Shown here: positions 1 through 8,347 of the stretch, one piece after another
Layout: the number at the start of each line of letters is the position of its first letter
Position numbering within the stretch: the stretch's first letter is position 1
Source of the DNA: Thermoplasmata archaeon
GTDB taxonomy: Archaea; Thermoplasmatota; Thermoplasmata; Lutacidiplasmatales; UBA184
Assembly (NCBI GenBank): GCA_030046135.1
Contig: JASIEC010000074.1
Span: 1 to 25,010, forward strand
Direction: 5' to 3'
DNA length: 25,010 nt
Program-made: the position numbers and the translations under genes
The notes under the pieces: model-generated
Seen by the model: only the letters and a program-made list of their open reading frames with translations
The model's database searches: none
Told to the model about the DNA's origin: nothing

Positions 1-254
1 ACGAACGGCGGGGGACCCCGCCAGTGGAACCCCACGTCGACGTCGGACGTGAGCTGGGTGATCGTGCCGCGGCTCTCGAACGCGGGCGGTCCCTTCCAAC
101 GGAGCGCGTAGACGCCCCCGATCCTCGGCTCGACGGTCGCCCCGTCGCAGAGCCAGCCCTCGAGACGGTGCGGGTCGAGGAACGCCCCGTGGATCATCCC
201 GATCGGGAGCGGGATCGTCACCTGGATGAGGATCGGGTCGAGCGGCTCCTCCAC
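1..254 (-). CDS. SRPBCC/AHSA1-like protein, N-terminal part (cut by window edge)
   Basis: The minus strand from a GTG at 252-254 gives 84 codons that run off the left edge. The peptide has the N-terminal pattern of the AHSA1/SRPBCC (START-like) fold: an initial beta strand (QVTIPLPI), then 'FLDPHRLEGWLCDGATVEP', then 'RIGGVYALRWKGP', then a strand ending in 'GFHW'. Members bind hydrophobic ligands or act as small stress or regulatory proteins; the ligand here is unknown. The GTG was chosen because a TATA-like AAAGCCTTTA lies 24-33 nt upstream (278-287), which suits a leaderless archaeal transcript. The same frame stays open about 110 codons further upstream to a GTG near 595, but that stretch is Arg/Pro/Gly-rich and looks like noncoding translation. 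The family call is from pattern only. Confidence 0.65.
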   Translation of the reverse strand, partial: MEEPLDPILIQVTIPLPIGMIHGAFLDPHRLEGWLCDGATVEPRIGGVYALRWKGPPAFESRGTITQLTSDVDVGFHWRGPPPF

Positions 255-630
255 GGCGCCCGCCGGGACTCCGCGGGTAAAGGCTTTGCTCGAACCGAGG
301 GAGGGGCGGCCGGGCGACCCGGACCGCCCGTTACCGTAAGACCGCCGGGGGGTTGCGCCGCCGGGGGACCGGAGTACGGCGCGCTCGACGTCCGGATCCT
401 CGCGGAGTGAAGCGGCGGGCCCGTCTCGAGGACGACCCCGCGAGGAGAGCTCCGCCCGCCGAGGGTCGAAGCCGAGGGCGCCGGCCCGACGGTCGCCGAG
501 CGCCCGGAAGAGGCGCTCGTCCTCCCGGGCCGTCGAGCGTTCGGTCCGGGGGGAGCCCCGCGGACCTCCGTCCCAGGGACGGGCCCCCACCCTCCCTCCC
601 CAGGTCGTCGCGCGACGCCTGCGCATCCTG
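255..630. other. 376-bp GC-rich intergenic stretch between divergent genes
   Basis: No gene is convincing here. It holds the TATA-like box of the minus-strand SRPBCC gene. No AT-rich promoter is visible near the start of the plus-strand glycogen cassette; the least GC-rich spot facing it is around 330-340 (GTTACCGTAAG), which would imply a long leader. Several frames are open simply because the DNA is so GC-rich. A stretch near 440-510 briefly resembles structured RNA (GAGGAGAGCTCCG), but the conserved RNase P and SRP RNA elements do not follow in order. Confidence 0.4.
278..287 (-). promoter_or_regulatory. TATA-like box for the SRPBCC gene
   Basis: On the minus strand this reads AAAGCCTTTA, the only AT-rich patch nearby, 24-33 nt before the GTG at 254. 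That spacing fits a leaderless or nearly leaderless archaeal transcript. Confidence 0.4.
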
Positions 631-1755
631 ATGGTCGGCTGGGAGTGGCCCCCGAACCACTCGGGCGGGCTCGGCGTCCACTGCTTCGAGCTGTGCAAAG
701 AGCTCACCAAGATGGGCCACTCGGTGACGTTCCTGAGCCCGTTCCCAGGACCGCACACTCGGGTCGAGGGCGTGACGTTCCGGTGCCCGGCCGACGCGCC
801 GGACGACCCGTTCCCCGGCGCCTACGAGATTCGCGGCTCGCCCGGCGGCTGGCAGGAAGGGGACATCGAGCGGTTCAACGCCTGGCTCGCGCGGTTCCCG
901 ATCGGGGAGCACCACCTGATCCACGCGCACGACTGGTTCGGGACCGTCGGGGCGACCGAGCTCGCCCGCCGGTCGGGCCGGCCCCTCGTGATGACGGTCC
1001 ACTCCACCGAGTACGATCGGTCCCTCGGTCACCCGTGGAAGGAGATCCTCGAGCGCGAGCGCACGGGCGTCGCGAGCGCGGATCGCGTGATCGCGGTGAG
1101 CGAGCATCTCAAGCGCCAGCTCGTCGAGCGGTACGGGGCGTCCCCGGACAAGGTCCGCGTGATCTACAACGCCGTCCGTCCGAGCGAGCGCCTCGCCGCG
1201 CTCACGGGCTCGGAGATGATCGTCCTCTACCTGGGCCGGTTGGCGGCGATGAAGGGGGTCGACACGTTCCTCCGCGCGGCGGCGCGCGTCGCGCCGAGGA
1301 CGCCCGCCCCGCTGTTCGTCGTCGCGGGCGAAGGACCCGAGGCGCCCCGGCTCCTGCTCCTCGCTGCCCGGCTCGGACTCGCCGACCAGGTGCTGTTCCT
1401 CGGCAAGATCAGCGAGGAGGAGCGGGTGACGCTCCTCGCCGCCGCCTCCGTCTTCGTGCTGCCGTCGGTCGTCGAGCCGTTCGGGATCGCCGCGGCGGAG
1501 GCGATGGCGGCGGGGATCCCGGCGATCGTCTCGAAGACGAGCGGGATCGCCGAGATCACGGACAGCGTCTTCACGGTCGACTTCTGGGACGTCGACGAGT
1601 TCGCGAGCCGCATCTCCGAGCTCCTCGAGTACCCCACGCTCCGCCGCGCGATGGGCGACGCGGGCCGGCGCTCGATGCTCCTCGAGGGATGGGAGGCGCG
1701 GGCGCTGCAGACGGCCGGGGTCTACTTCGAGCTCGTCACGGGGGGCCGGCGGTGA
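631..1755 (+). CDS. Family 4 glycosyltransferase, probable glycogen/alpha-glucan synthase
   Basis: This 374-aa GT-B enzyme probably transfers glucose from a nucleotide sugar to a growing alpha-glucan in the cytoplasm. The N-terminus (MVGWEWPPNHSGGLGVH) carries the glycogen-synthase-like 'GGLGVH' acceptor and phosphate loop. HAHDW is at residues 98-102, the donor-binding GRLAAMKG at 202-209, and the EX7E motif in EPFGIAAAE at Glu282 and Glu290. Its length is normal for GT4. The residues just before the ATG read Leu-Arg-Ile-Leu, so translation could begin at a CTG at 619, giving the 'MRILMVGWE' start usual in this family; ATG 631 is kept as the conventional choice. The stop overlaps the next start (GTGA), so it is the first gene of a glucan operon. 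That context favours glycogen over lipid or glycoprotein work, although other GT4 substrates cannot be excluded. Confidence 0.85.
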   Translation: MVGWEWPPNHSGGLGVHCFELCKELTKMGHSVTFLSPFPGPHTRVEGVTFRCPADAPDDPFPGAYEIRGSPGGWQEGDIERFNAWLARFPIGEHHLIHAHDWFGTVGATELARRSGRPLVMTVHSTEYDRSLGHPWKEILERERTGVASADRVIAVSEHLKRQLVERYGASPDKVRVIYNAVRPSERLAALTGSEMIVLYLGRLAAMKGVDTFLRAAARVAPRTPAPLFVVAGEGPEAPRLLLLAARLGLADQVLFLGKISEEERVTLLAAASVFVLPSVVEPFGIAAAEAMAAGIPAIVSKTSGIAEITDSVFTVDFWDVDEFASRISELLEYPTLRRAMGDAGRRSMLLEGWEARALQTAGVYFELVTGGRR

Positions 1756-2972
1756 GGATCGTCCTCTACCTCCACCTCCACCAGCCCTGGCGGCTCGCGC
1801 GGTTCCGCTACCTCGACCTGGGCTCCGGGCGGCCGTACATCGACGAGGCGCGCAACCTCGAGATCTTCCGGGGGATCGCCGAGCGCTGCTACCGGCCGAC
1901 CCTCGCCCGCCTCGAAGCGGCGCTCGAGCGCGAGCCCGAGTTCCGGCTCAGCCTCTCCATCACGGGGACGTACCTAGAGCAGGCGGCGAAGGCCGCCCCG
2001 GACGTCCTCGAGACGCTCCGCCGGCTCGTGCGCACGGGCCGGGTGGCGCTCCTGTCCGAGACGTACTACCACTCCCTCGCCTTCCTCCTGCCGCCGCCCG
2101 AGCTGCACGACGAGGTCGAGCTCCACCGGGAGGCGCTCCGGCGGGAGTTCGGGGTCCGGCCGACCGTCCTCCGGATGACCGAGCTCGCCTACTCGGACGA
2201 GCTCGCGCGGTTCGCGGAGGGAGAGCGGTTCCGCGGGATGCTCGTCGAAGGATGGGAAGGGATCCTGCGCGGGATGCCGCCGACCCACGTCTACTGCGCC
2301 GCCCCGGCGCCGACCGTGAGCCTCCTCGCCCGGCACTACATGCTCAGCGACGACATCGGCTTCCGCTTCTCCTCGACCTCCTGGAGCGAGTACCCGCTCA
2401 CCGCGGAGAAGTACGTCCGCTGGATCGCCGCCACGCCGGGGGAGGTCGTGAACCTCTTCATGGACTTCGAGACGTTCGGCGAGCACCACCCGGCGTCGAG
2501 CGGGATCCTCGAGTTCCTCTCCGCCCTGCCCCGGACGGTCCGCGCGACGCCGGGACTCTCCTGGGCGACGGTTGACGAGGCGGTCGCCCTCCCTCCGCGC
2601 GAGAGCCTCTCCGCGCCGACGACGGTGAGCTGGGCCGACCAGAACCGGGACCTCGGGGCGTGGCTCGGGAACGACCTCCAGCGCTCGGCGTTCGAGGCGG
2701 CGAAGAAGATCGGGGTCCTCGTCCGCAAGGCCGGGGCCCCCGAGCTGCTCGAGACGTGGCGGAGGCTCCTCACCTCCGACCACTTCTACTACATGTACGT
2801 GGGAGGGCACGGGGCGGACGCCGGCGTGCACCAGTACTTCAGCTCGTACGGCAGCCCGTACGACGCGTACGCGAACTACATGAACTCCCTGATGGACCTG
2901 CGTCGACGCGCCCTCGAGCGCCTCGGAGGCGCGCGCGTCCCGGAGAGACCCGAGTGGAACCGTCCACGATGA
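1752..2972 (+). CDS. GH57 family alpha-amylase-type glycoside hydrolase
   Basis: This 406-aa cytoplasmic GH57 enzyme, with no signal peptide, cleaves or transfers alpha-1,4-glucan chains. All five GH57 signatures are visible: HLHQPW (8-13); SETYYHSL (from 102); TELAYSD with the expected nucleophile Glu144; FMDFETFGEHH with the expected acid Asp238; and LLTSDHFYYM near the C-terminus. The order and length match the short archaeal alpha-amylase group (MJ1611-like) rather than the larger branching enzymes or 4-alpha-glucanotransferases. The GTG start at 1752 overlaps the GT4 stop by 4 nt (GTGA), and the stop overlaps the next gene by 4 nt (ATGA), so translational coupling is likely. Amylase versus transferase activity cannot be settled from sequence alone. 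Confidence 0.9.
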   Translation: MRIVLYLHLHQPWRLARFRYLDLGSGRPYIDEARNLEIFRGIAERCYRPTLARLEAALEREPEFRLSLSITGTYLEQAAKAAPDVLETLRRLVRTGRVALLSETYYHSLAFLLPPPELHDEVELHREALRREFGVRPTVLRMTELAYSDELARFAEGERFRGMLVEGWEGILRGMPPTHVYCAAPAPTVSLLARHYMLSDDIGFRFSSTSWSEYPLTAEKYVRWIAATPGEVVNLFMDFETFGEHHPASSGILEFLSALPRTVRATPGLSWATVDEAVALPPRESLSAPTTVSWADQNRDLGAWLGNDLQRSAFEAAKKIGVLVRKAGAPELLETWRRLLTSDHFYYMYVGGHGADAGVHQYFSSYGSPYDAYANYMNSLMDLRRRALERLGGARVPERPEWNRPR

Positions 2973-4819
2973 TCTCGCAGCTCGCCGGCAACGGCCGGCT
3001 CCTGCTCACGATCAACGACGCGGGCGAGTGGAACGACCTGTTCTACCCGTACCCTGGGCAGTTCCAGCACCTGCGCGAGATGCGCCTCGGCCTCTACGAC
3101 GTCGACCGCTCGAGCTTCGCCTGGCTCCGCCCCGGCCACGGCTTCGAGCTCGAGGTTCCCCCGTCGGGCGTGGGGAGCTTTCCCACGACCGTCTGGCGCG
3201 GCCCGGGCCTCACCCTCTCCGCCGAGGAGGTGGTGCACCCGAGCCACGACCTCGTCCTCCGGATCCTCCGGCTCCGGTCGGACGAGCGGCGGCGGCTCCG
3301 GCTGTTCTCCTACCAGTCCTTCAAGATCGCGGAGTCGCTCTACCAGGAGACGGCGTACGTCGACCCGTCGACGGCCTCCCTCGTCCACTACAAGCGCGGC
3401 TTCTACTTCGAGTTCTTCGGGGACCCGGCGTTCGACGCGGCGGTCTGCGGCGAGCACACCCTGAAAGGCCTCCAGGGCTCGTACGTCGACGCGGAGGACG
3501 GGAGCCTCGACGGGCGGGCGATCTCCCACGGCGCCGCCGACAGCGTCCTCCAATGGAACCTCGACCTCGCGCCACGCACCGAGGCGACGATCCGGATCCT
3601 CCTCGCGGTCGGCCGCGGCGGACCGGCCGTCCACCGGCTCCGCGACGAGGTCCGGGCGCGCGGGGCGGGCCGCCTCGAGGCCGAGGCGAAGGCGTACTGG
3701 CAGGCGTGGGCCGCCCGGCACCTCCCCGAGCGGCCTGACGGCCTCGGTGAGGCCGCGGAGAGGCTCGGGCGGGAGAGCGTTCTCGTCCTCAAGCTGTCGT
3801 CGGCGTCGACCGGCTCGATCATCGCGAGCCCCGACACCCGCTCCCTCGCCGTCGGCGGGGACACCTACAACTACTGCTGGTGGCGCGACGGCTCGTACAT
3901 CAGCGAGGCGATGGACGACTGCCGGCTCCGGGAGCTCGCGAACCGGTACTTCCGGTTCGCCCGGGCCTGCCAGAGCCCCGACGGCTCGTTCGTGCACCGC
4001 TGCTTCCCCGACGGCGAGGTCGGGAGCACCTGGCACCCTCCGCCGTTCCTCCAGATCGACCAGACCGCGTCGATCCTCTCCGCGGCCTGGCACCACGTGG
4101 AACGGGGAGCCGACCCCGACACGCTCCTCGAGCTCTGGCCGATGGTCGAGTCGGCGGCGAACTTCCTCACGCGCTTCCGGGACCCGGCGACCGGTCTCCC
4201 CTTGCCGAGCTTCGATCTCTGGGAGGAGCGCTGGGGAACCCACGTCTACTCCGCGGCCGCCGTGGTCCACGGCCTCGAGAGCGGGGCCCGGGTCGCGCAG
4301 GTGCTCGGCAAGGAGACCTCCCCCTGGCGGAGCGCGGCCGACGAGCTCCGGGCCTCGGTGCTGAGCCGGATGTGGGACCCCGGTCTCTCCCGATTCGTGC
4401 GCTCGCTCGAGCCGCGCGACGAGCGGATCGACGCGTCGGTGCTGCTCGCGCTCGACCTCGGATTGCTCGAGCCGACGGACCCCCGCTACCGGACGGTCGT
4501 GGAGACGACGGAGCGCCGCCTCTGGTCGAACGGCGTCGGAGGGCTCGCCCGGTACGAGGGCGACGAGTACTACGGCCGGGAGAACCCGTGGATCGTCTGC
4601 ACCATCTGGCTCGCGGCGACCCATCTCGCGCTCGGGAACCGATCTCGGTGCCGGGAGCTCCTCGACTGGGTGGTCGCCCACGCGACCCGGACCGGCCTCC
4701 TCCCCGAGCAGGTCGACGCGGGCACGGGCGAGCCGAAGAGCGCGACGCCCCTCGTCTGGTCGCACGCGGCGTTCCTCGAGCTGGTCGCCCGATACCGGCG
4801 GACGTCGGGCGCGCCGTAG
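2969..4819 (+). CDS. Archaeal GH15 enzyme (glucoamylase or trehalase)
   Basis: This 616-aa protein has an N-terminal beta-sandwich of about 230 residues and a C-terminal (alpha/alpha)6 barrel. GH15 motifs present are WWRDGSY (304-310); PPFLQIDQTASIL; DLWEE, with Glu419 as the expected general acid; and GLLPEQVDAGTGEP, with Glu580 as the expected base. The family releases beta-glucose from the non-reducing ends of glucans by inversion. Some GH15 proteins of Thermoplasma are instead trehalases, and the archaeal-length fold here does not separate the two. There is no signal peptide, so it acts inside the cell. ATG 2969 overlaps the GH57 stop (ATGA); a GTG at 2954 in the same frame is an alternative. 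Its place between GH57 and a sugar kinase supports breakdown of stored glucan. Confidence 0.88.
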   Translation: MISQLAGNGRLLLTINDAGEWNDLFYPYPGQFQHLREMRLGLYDVDRSSFAWLRPGHGFELEVPPSGVGSFPTTVWRGPGLTLSAEEVVHPSHDLVLRILRLRSDERRRLRLFSYQSFKIAESLYQETAYVDPSTASLVHYKRGFYFEFFGDPAFDAAVCGEHTLKGLQGSYVDAEDGSLDGRAISHGAADSVLQWNLDLAPRTEATIRILLAVGRGGPAVHRLRDEVRARGAGRLEAEAKAYWQAWAARHLPERPDGLGEAAERLGRESVLVLKLSSASTGSIIASPDTRSLAVGGDTYNYCWWRDGSYISEAMDDCRLRELANRYFRFARACQSPDGSFVHRCFPDGEVGSTWHPPPFLQIDQTASILSAAWHHVERGADPDTLLELWPMVESAANFLTRFRDPATGLPLPSFDLWEERWGTHVYSAAAVVHGLESGARVAQVLGKETSPWRSAADELRASVLSRMWDPGLSRFVRSLEPRDERIDASVLLALDLGLLEPTDPRYRTVVETTERRLWSNGVGGLARYEGDEYYGRENPWIVCTIWLAATHLALGNRSRCRELLDWVVAHATRTGLLPEQVDAGTGEPKSATPLVWSHAAFLELVARYRRTSGAP

Positions 4820-4871
4820 CCGGCGGCGCCCCTCCGTTCTCCGGGGTGGTCCGTTAAGGGCCGCAAGGGAT

Positions 4872-4876
4872 GGAGG
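4872..4876 (+). promoter_or_regulatory. Shine-Dalgarno sequence deciding the ROK kinase start
   Basis: GGAGG with a 5-nt spacer precedes ATG 4882. It lies inside the alternative longer reading that starts at ATG 4870, so it argues for the shorter protein. Confidence 0.5.
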
Positions 4877-4881
4877 CCGCG

Positions 4882-5916
4882 ATGCCCCGTCCGTCCTCGC
4901 CCCGCTCGCCCGGGATCGTGGGAGCGGACATCGGGGGCAGCAAGGTCTCGGCGGCCGTGGTGGACTCCCGCGGGCGCGTGCGGTCCCACGGGGGGAAGGC
5001 GCTCCACCGCAACGAGGGGCCCGGGGAGGTGATCCGCGATCTCGTCTCGGTCGTACGGAGGTCGCTCGACGGCGGAGCCCCTCCGAGGGCGATCGGCGTC
5101 GGCGTGGCGGGCCAGGTCGATCCCGCCCGCGGAGTCGTCCGGCACGCCCCCAACCTCCGATGGAGGGACGTCCCGCTCGCGGACCTCCTGGCCCGCGAGT
5201 TCGGCTGCCCCGTCCTCGTGGCGAACGACGTCCGGGCCGCGACCGTCGCCGAGTGGCGGCACGGGGCGGGTCGCTCCTGCCAGAACTTGCTCTGCCTCGT
5301 CGTCGGGACCGGCGTGGGGGGAAGCGCGGTCGTCGACGGCCGGCTCCTGGGCGGCGCCGCGGACGCGCTCGGCGAAGTCGGGCACACGGTCCTCGTGGCG
5401 GGCGGTCGGCGCTGCCACTGTCCGAGTCGCGGATGCCTCGAGGCGTACGTCGGGGGCTGGGCGATCGCCGAGCGCGCTCGCGAACGGGTGTGCTCCGACC
5501 CCGCGGCCGGCGCCGAGCTCCGCCGGCGGGCCGGGTCGATCGACGCGATCGAGGCGCGGACGGTCGGCGAGGCGGCCCGAGGGAGGGACCCGCTCGCCCG
5601 GGAGATCCTGCGGGAGACGGGCGACTACCTCGCCTCGGGGGTCGTCGGGCTCGTGAACGCGTTCAACCCCGAGCGTCTGCTCCTCGGCGGCGGCGTCGTC
5701 GAAGGGTCGCCCGAGCTGGTCCGGGTCGTGTCGAAGCGGGTCCGCGCGGCGTGCCAGCCGCCGGCCGCCGAGGCGGTGAGCGTGGCGCGGATGGCGCTCG
5801 GCGGGGACGCGATCCTCGTCGGGGCGGCGGAGCTCGCGCGGGACCGTCTCTCGGACGCCTCCGACGCGCGACCGGCCCCGGCGCGCCGGGCCCCGGTCCG
5901 GGAGCGCGACCGATGA
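4882..5916 (+). CDS. ROK-family sugar kinase, probable glucokinase
   Basis: This 344-aa ROK protein probably phosphorylates the glucose released by the flanking GH15 enzymes. Visible motifs are the N-terminal phosphate loop GADIGGSK (from residue 14); VANDVRAA with catalytic Asp116; GTGVGG; and the zinc site made of GEVGH (His168) and CHCPSRGC (Cys178, Cys180, Cys185). There is no N-terminal helix-turn-helix, so it is an enzyme rather than a ROK repressor. ATG 4882 was chosen over the in-frame ATG 4870 because a GGAGG at 4872-4876 lies five bases before it. A weak TATA-like GTTAAG at 4853-4858 suggests it may also have its own promoter within the operon. The stop overlaps the next ATG by 4 nt (ATGA). 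Other hexoses are possible substrates. Confidence 0.88.
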   Translation: MPRPSSPRSPGIVGADIGGSKVSAAVVDSRGRVRSHGGKALHRNEGPGEVIRDLVSVVRRSLDGGAPPRAIGVGVAGQVDPARGVVRHAPNLRWRDVPLADLLAREFGCPVLVANDVRAATVAEWRHGAGRSCQNLLCLVVGTGVGGSAVVDGRLLGGAADALGEVGHTVLVAGGRRCHCPSRGCLEAYVGGWAIAERARERVCSDPAAGAELRRRAGSIDAIEARTVGEAARGRDPLAREILRETGDYLASGVVGLVNAFNPERLLLGGGVVEGSPELVRVVSKRVRAACQPPAAEAVSVARMALGGDAILVGAAELARDRLSDASDARPAPARRAPVRERDR

Positions 5917-8315
5917 GGTTCCGGGGGGACCGAACGGCGTTCGGCGCGCCCGGAATCGATCCGAAGTGGACGCACGGAAACAAGGAGGGGGTCGGGACCA
6001 GCCCGTTCGCCGACAGCAAGGTCTGGTTCACCCTCTGGCGGGGCGTCCTCACCGAGGTCTACTACCCGCTCATCGACCATCCTCAGGTGCGCGACCTCCA
6101 GTACCTCGTCAGCGACGGACGCACGTTCTTCCACGAGGAGAAGCGGCACCTCGTCTCGCTCACCGAGCGGGCGAGCGATCACGCGCTCGGCTACCGGGTC
6201 ACGTCGACGGACCCGGGGGACCGCTACCGCCTCGAGAAGGAGGTGATCACGGCGCCCCACCTCCCGGTCGTCCTCACGAGGACGAGGCTCCTCCCCGCGC
6301 CGTCGGGTCCGCGCGACCTCGCCCTCTACGTCCTGCTCGCCCCGCACCTCGACGTCGCCGGCTGGGAGAACAACGCCTACGTGGTGGAGCTCGCCGGGCG
6401 GGAGCTCCTCGTCGCCGAGCGGAACGGCACGTGGCTCGCCCTCGGCGCGACGGTGCCGTTCCGGCGGCTCTCCTGCGGGTACGTCGGACGGAGCGACGGG
6501 TGGACGGACCTCGCCGACAACTACCGGATGGACTACGAGTTCGACCTCGCTCCTCGCGGCAACGTCGCGCTCACCGGGGAGCTCGACCTCGCCGGAGGAG
6601 GGGAGTTCACCCTCGGCCTCGCGTTCGGCCGGGGGCTCTCCGACGCCGTCACGGCGCTGCTCCAGGCGCTAAGCGTCCCGTACGCCGTCCAGCGGGAGGA
6701 GTACGTCGACGGCTGGGGCCGCCTTTCGGCGCGGCTCCCGGCGTACGGACGGCACGCGAAGGACGGCGGGAACCTCTACCGGGCGAGCCACAGCCTCCTC
6801 CTTGCCCACGAGGACAAAACCTTCCGAGGGGCCCGGATCGCCTCCCTCTCGATCCCCTGGGGGCAGGCCCGCGGCGACGACGATCGGGGCGGCTACCATC
6901 TCGTCTGGACTCGGGACCTTGTCCAGTCGGCGACCGGGCTCCTCGCCGCCGGGGAGGCGGAGCGGGCCCTCCAGTCGCTGATCTACCTGTCGGGCAGCCA
7001 GAAGCCCGACGGGAGCTTCCCGCAGAACTACTGGCTCTCGGGCGAGGCGTACTGGACCGGCGTCCAGCTCGATGAGGTCGCGTTCCCGATCCTCCTCGCC
7101 GGACTGCTCCGGCGGGAGCGCGCGCTGGCCGCCTTCGATCCGTGGCCGATGGTCCGCGCCGCCGCCCGGTTCCTCGTCGCCTACGGGCCCGCCACCCAGC
7201 AGGAGCGCTGGGAGGAGCTCGGGGGGTACTCGCCGTCGACCCTTGCGTCGAACGTCGCGGCGTTCCTCGTCGCCTCGGGCTTCGCCCGGGACGCCGGCGA
7301 CGCGGCGTCCGCCCGCTTCCTCGAGGAGCACGCCGACTTCCTCGAGCGGCACCTCGAGGGGTGGACGGTGACCACGGAAGGGACCGCCCACCCCCGGATC
7401 CGCCGGCACTACGTACGGATCCGGCCCGCCGACCTCGCGGACTCGTACGTGGAGGGTCCGGCGAACTCAGGGACGGTCCACCTCGCGAACCATCCCGACG
7501 GGGACCCCGCGACGTTCCCCGTCCCCGAGATCGTCGACGCGGGCTTCCTCGAGCTGGTCCGCTACGGTGTCCGACCCGCCGACGATCCGCTGATCGCCCG
7601 CTCCGTCGAGGTCGTCGACCACGTGCTACGGGTCGCGACCCCCGTGGGGCCCTGCTGGCGGCGCTACAACCACGACGGCTACGGCCAGGCGGACGACGGC
7701 GGGCCGTTCGTCGGCTGGGGCACGGGGCGGGCGTGGCCGCTCCTCGCCGCGGAGCGGGCGCACTACGATCTCGCCCGGGGCGCCGACGTCGCCCCCCTCG
7801 TCCAGGCGATCGAGCAGTTCGCGTCCCCGACGGGCCTCCTGCCGGAGCAGGTCTGGGACGTCGCGGACCGGCCGGCGCTGCACCTGTACCTCGGCCGGCC
7901 GACGACCAGCGCCATGCCGCTCGCCTGGGCCCACGCGGAGTACCTGAAACTGTTGAGGTCGATCGACGACGGTCGCCCGTTCGACCGGGTCCCCGAGATC
8001 GAAGCCCGGTACGGGCGCCCGCCGGCCCGGCGCGCCTCGGTGGAGATCTGGAACCTGCATCATCGCCCGACCCACATCCCCGCGAGCTCCGTCCTCCGGG
8101 TGGAGGCCCCGGAGGCGTTCCGCCTCCACTGGTCCGGGAACGCCTGGGCCACCGTCGAGGACGCGGAGTCGGTCCCGACCGCCCTCGGGATCCACTCCGT
8201 CGACCTCGCGGCCGGGGATCGCGGGGCCCGCGAGATCGTCTTCACGCTGTTCTGGACCGAGCGCGATACGTGGGAAGGCCGCGACTTCTCGGTCCGGGTC
8301 GACCCGCCGGCCTGA
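5913..8315 (+). CDS. GH15 glucoamylase/glucodextranase-like enzyme, three-domain form
   Basis: This 800-aa protein has an N-terminal beta-sandwich (about residues 1-270, the glucodextranase-N type that begins FGAPGIDPKWTHGNKEGVGTS), a GH15 (alpha/alpha)6 barrel (about 285-685), and a C-terminal beta domain (about 690-800) resembling the glucodextranase C-terminal or carbohydrate-binding module. Catalytic features are GGYHLVWTRDL (from 327); QERWEE with expected acid Glu434; and GLLPEQVWD with expected base Glu645. It would release glucose from non-reducing ends of alpha-glucans, possibly including alpha-1,6 links. This second, bacterial-type GH15 differs from the shorter archaeal one two genes upstream. 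ATG 5913 overlaps the kinase stop (ATGA). No secretion signal is visible. It is the last gene of the cassette and meets the PoxB-like gene tail to tail. Confidence 0.9.
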   Translation: MRFRGDRTAFGAPGIDPKWTHGNKEGVGTSPFADSKVWFTLWRGVLTEVYYPLIDHPQVRDLQYLVSDGRTFFHEEKRHLVSLTERASDHALGYRVTSTDPGDRYRLEKEVITAPHLPVVLTRTRLLPAPSGPRDLALYVLLAPHLDVAGWENNAYVVELAGRELLVAERNGTWLALGATVPFRRLSCGYVGRSDGWTDLADNYRMDYEFDLAPRGNVALTGELDLAGGGEFTLGLAFGRGLSDAVTALLQALSVPYAVQREEYVDGWGRLSARLPAYGRHAKDGGNLYRASHSLLLAHEDKTFRGARIASLSIPWGQARGDDDRGGYHLVWTRDLVQSATGLLAAGEAERALQSLIYLSGSQKPDGSFPQNYWLSGEAYWTGVQLDEVAFPILLAGLLRRERALAAFDPWPMVRAAARFLVAYGPATQQERWEELGGYSPSTLASNVAAFLVASGFARDAGDAASARFLEEHADFLERHLEGWTVTTEGTAHPRIRRHYVRIRPADLADSYVEGPANSGTVHLANHPDGDPATFPVPEIVDAGFLELVRYGVRPADDPLIARSVEVVDHVLRVATPVGPCWRRYNHDGYGQADDGGPFVGWGTGRAWPLLAAERAHYDLARGADVAPLVQAIEQFASPTGLLPEQVWDVADRPALHLYLGRPTTSAMPLAWAHAEYLKLLRSIDDGRPFDRVPEIEARYGRPPARRASVEIWNLHHRPTHIPASSVLRVEAPEAFRLHWSGNAWATVEDAESVPTALGIHSVDLAAGDRGAREIVFTLFWTERDTWEGRDFSVRVDPPA

Positions 8316-8326
8316 CGATCGGCACG

Positions 8327-8347
8327 AGGCGGCGGGGGGTGCCGCCT
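8327..8347. terminator. Stem-loop between convergent genes, candidate terminator
   Basis: Perfect 7-bp arms AGGCGGC (8327-8333) and GCCGCCT (8341-8347) enclose a 7-nt loop. It lies 11 nt after the GH15 stop and overlaps the PoxB stop codon on the other strand. There is no T-tract, so a terminator role is only suggested by position. Confidence 0.3.

Noticed and set aside
330..520. RNase P or SRP RNA-like fragments (GTAAGA, GAGGAGAGCTCCG, CCCGGAAGAGG)
   Set aside because: The conserved blocks are in the wrong order and the universal elements are missing.
5160..8315. A 1051-aa plus-strand open frame covering the ROK and second GH15 genes
   Set aside because: Only the part from 5913 gives a recognisable protein; the upstream part is Arg/Pro-rich translation of the ROK gene in the wrong frame.
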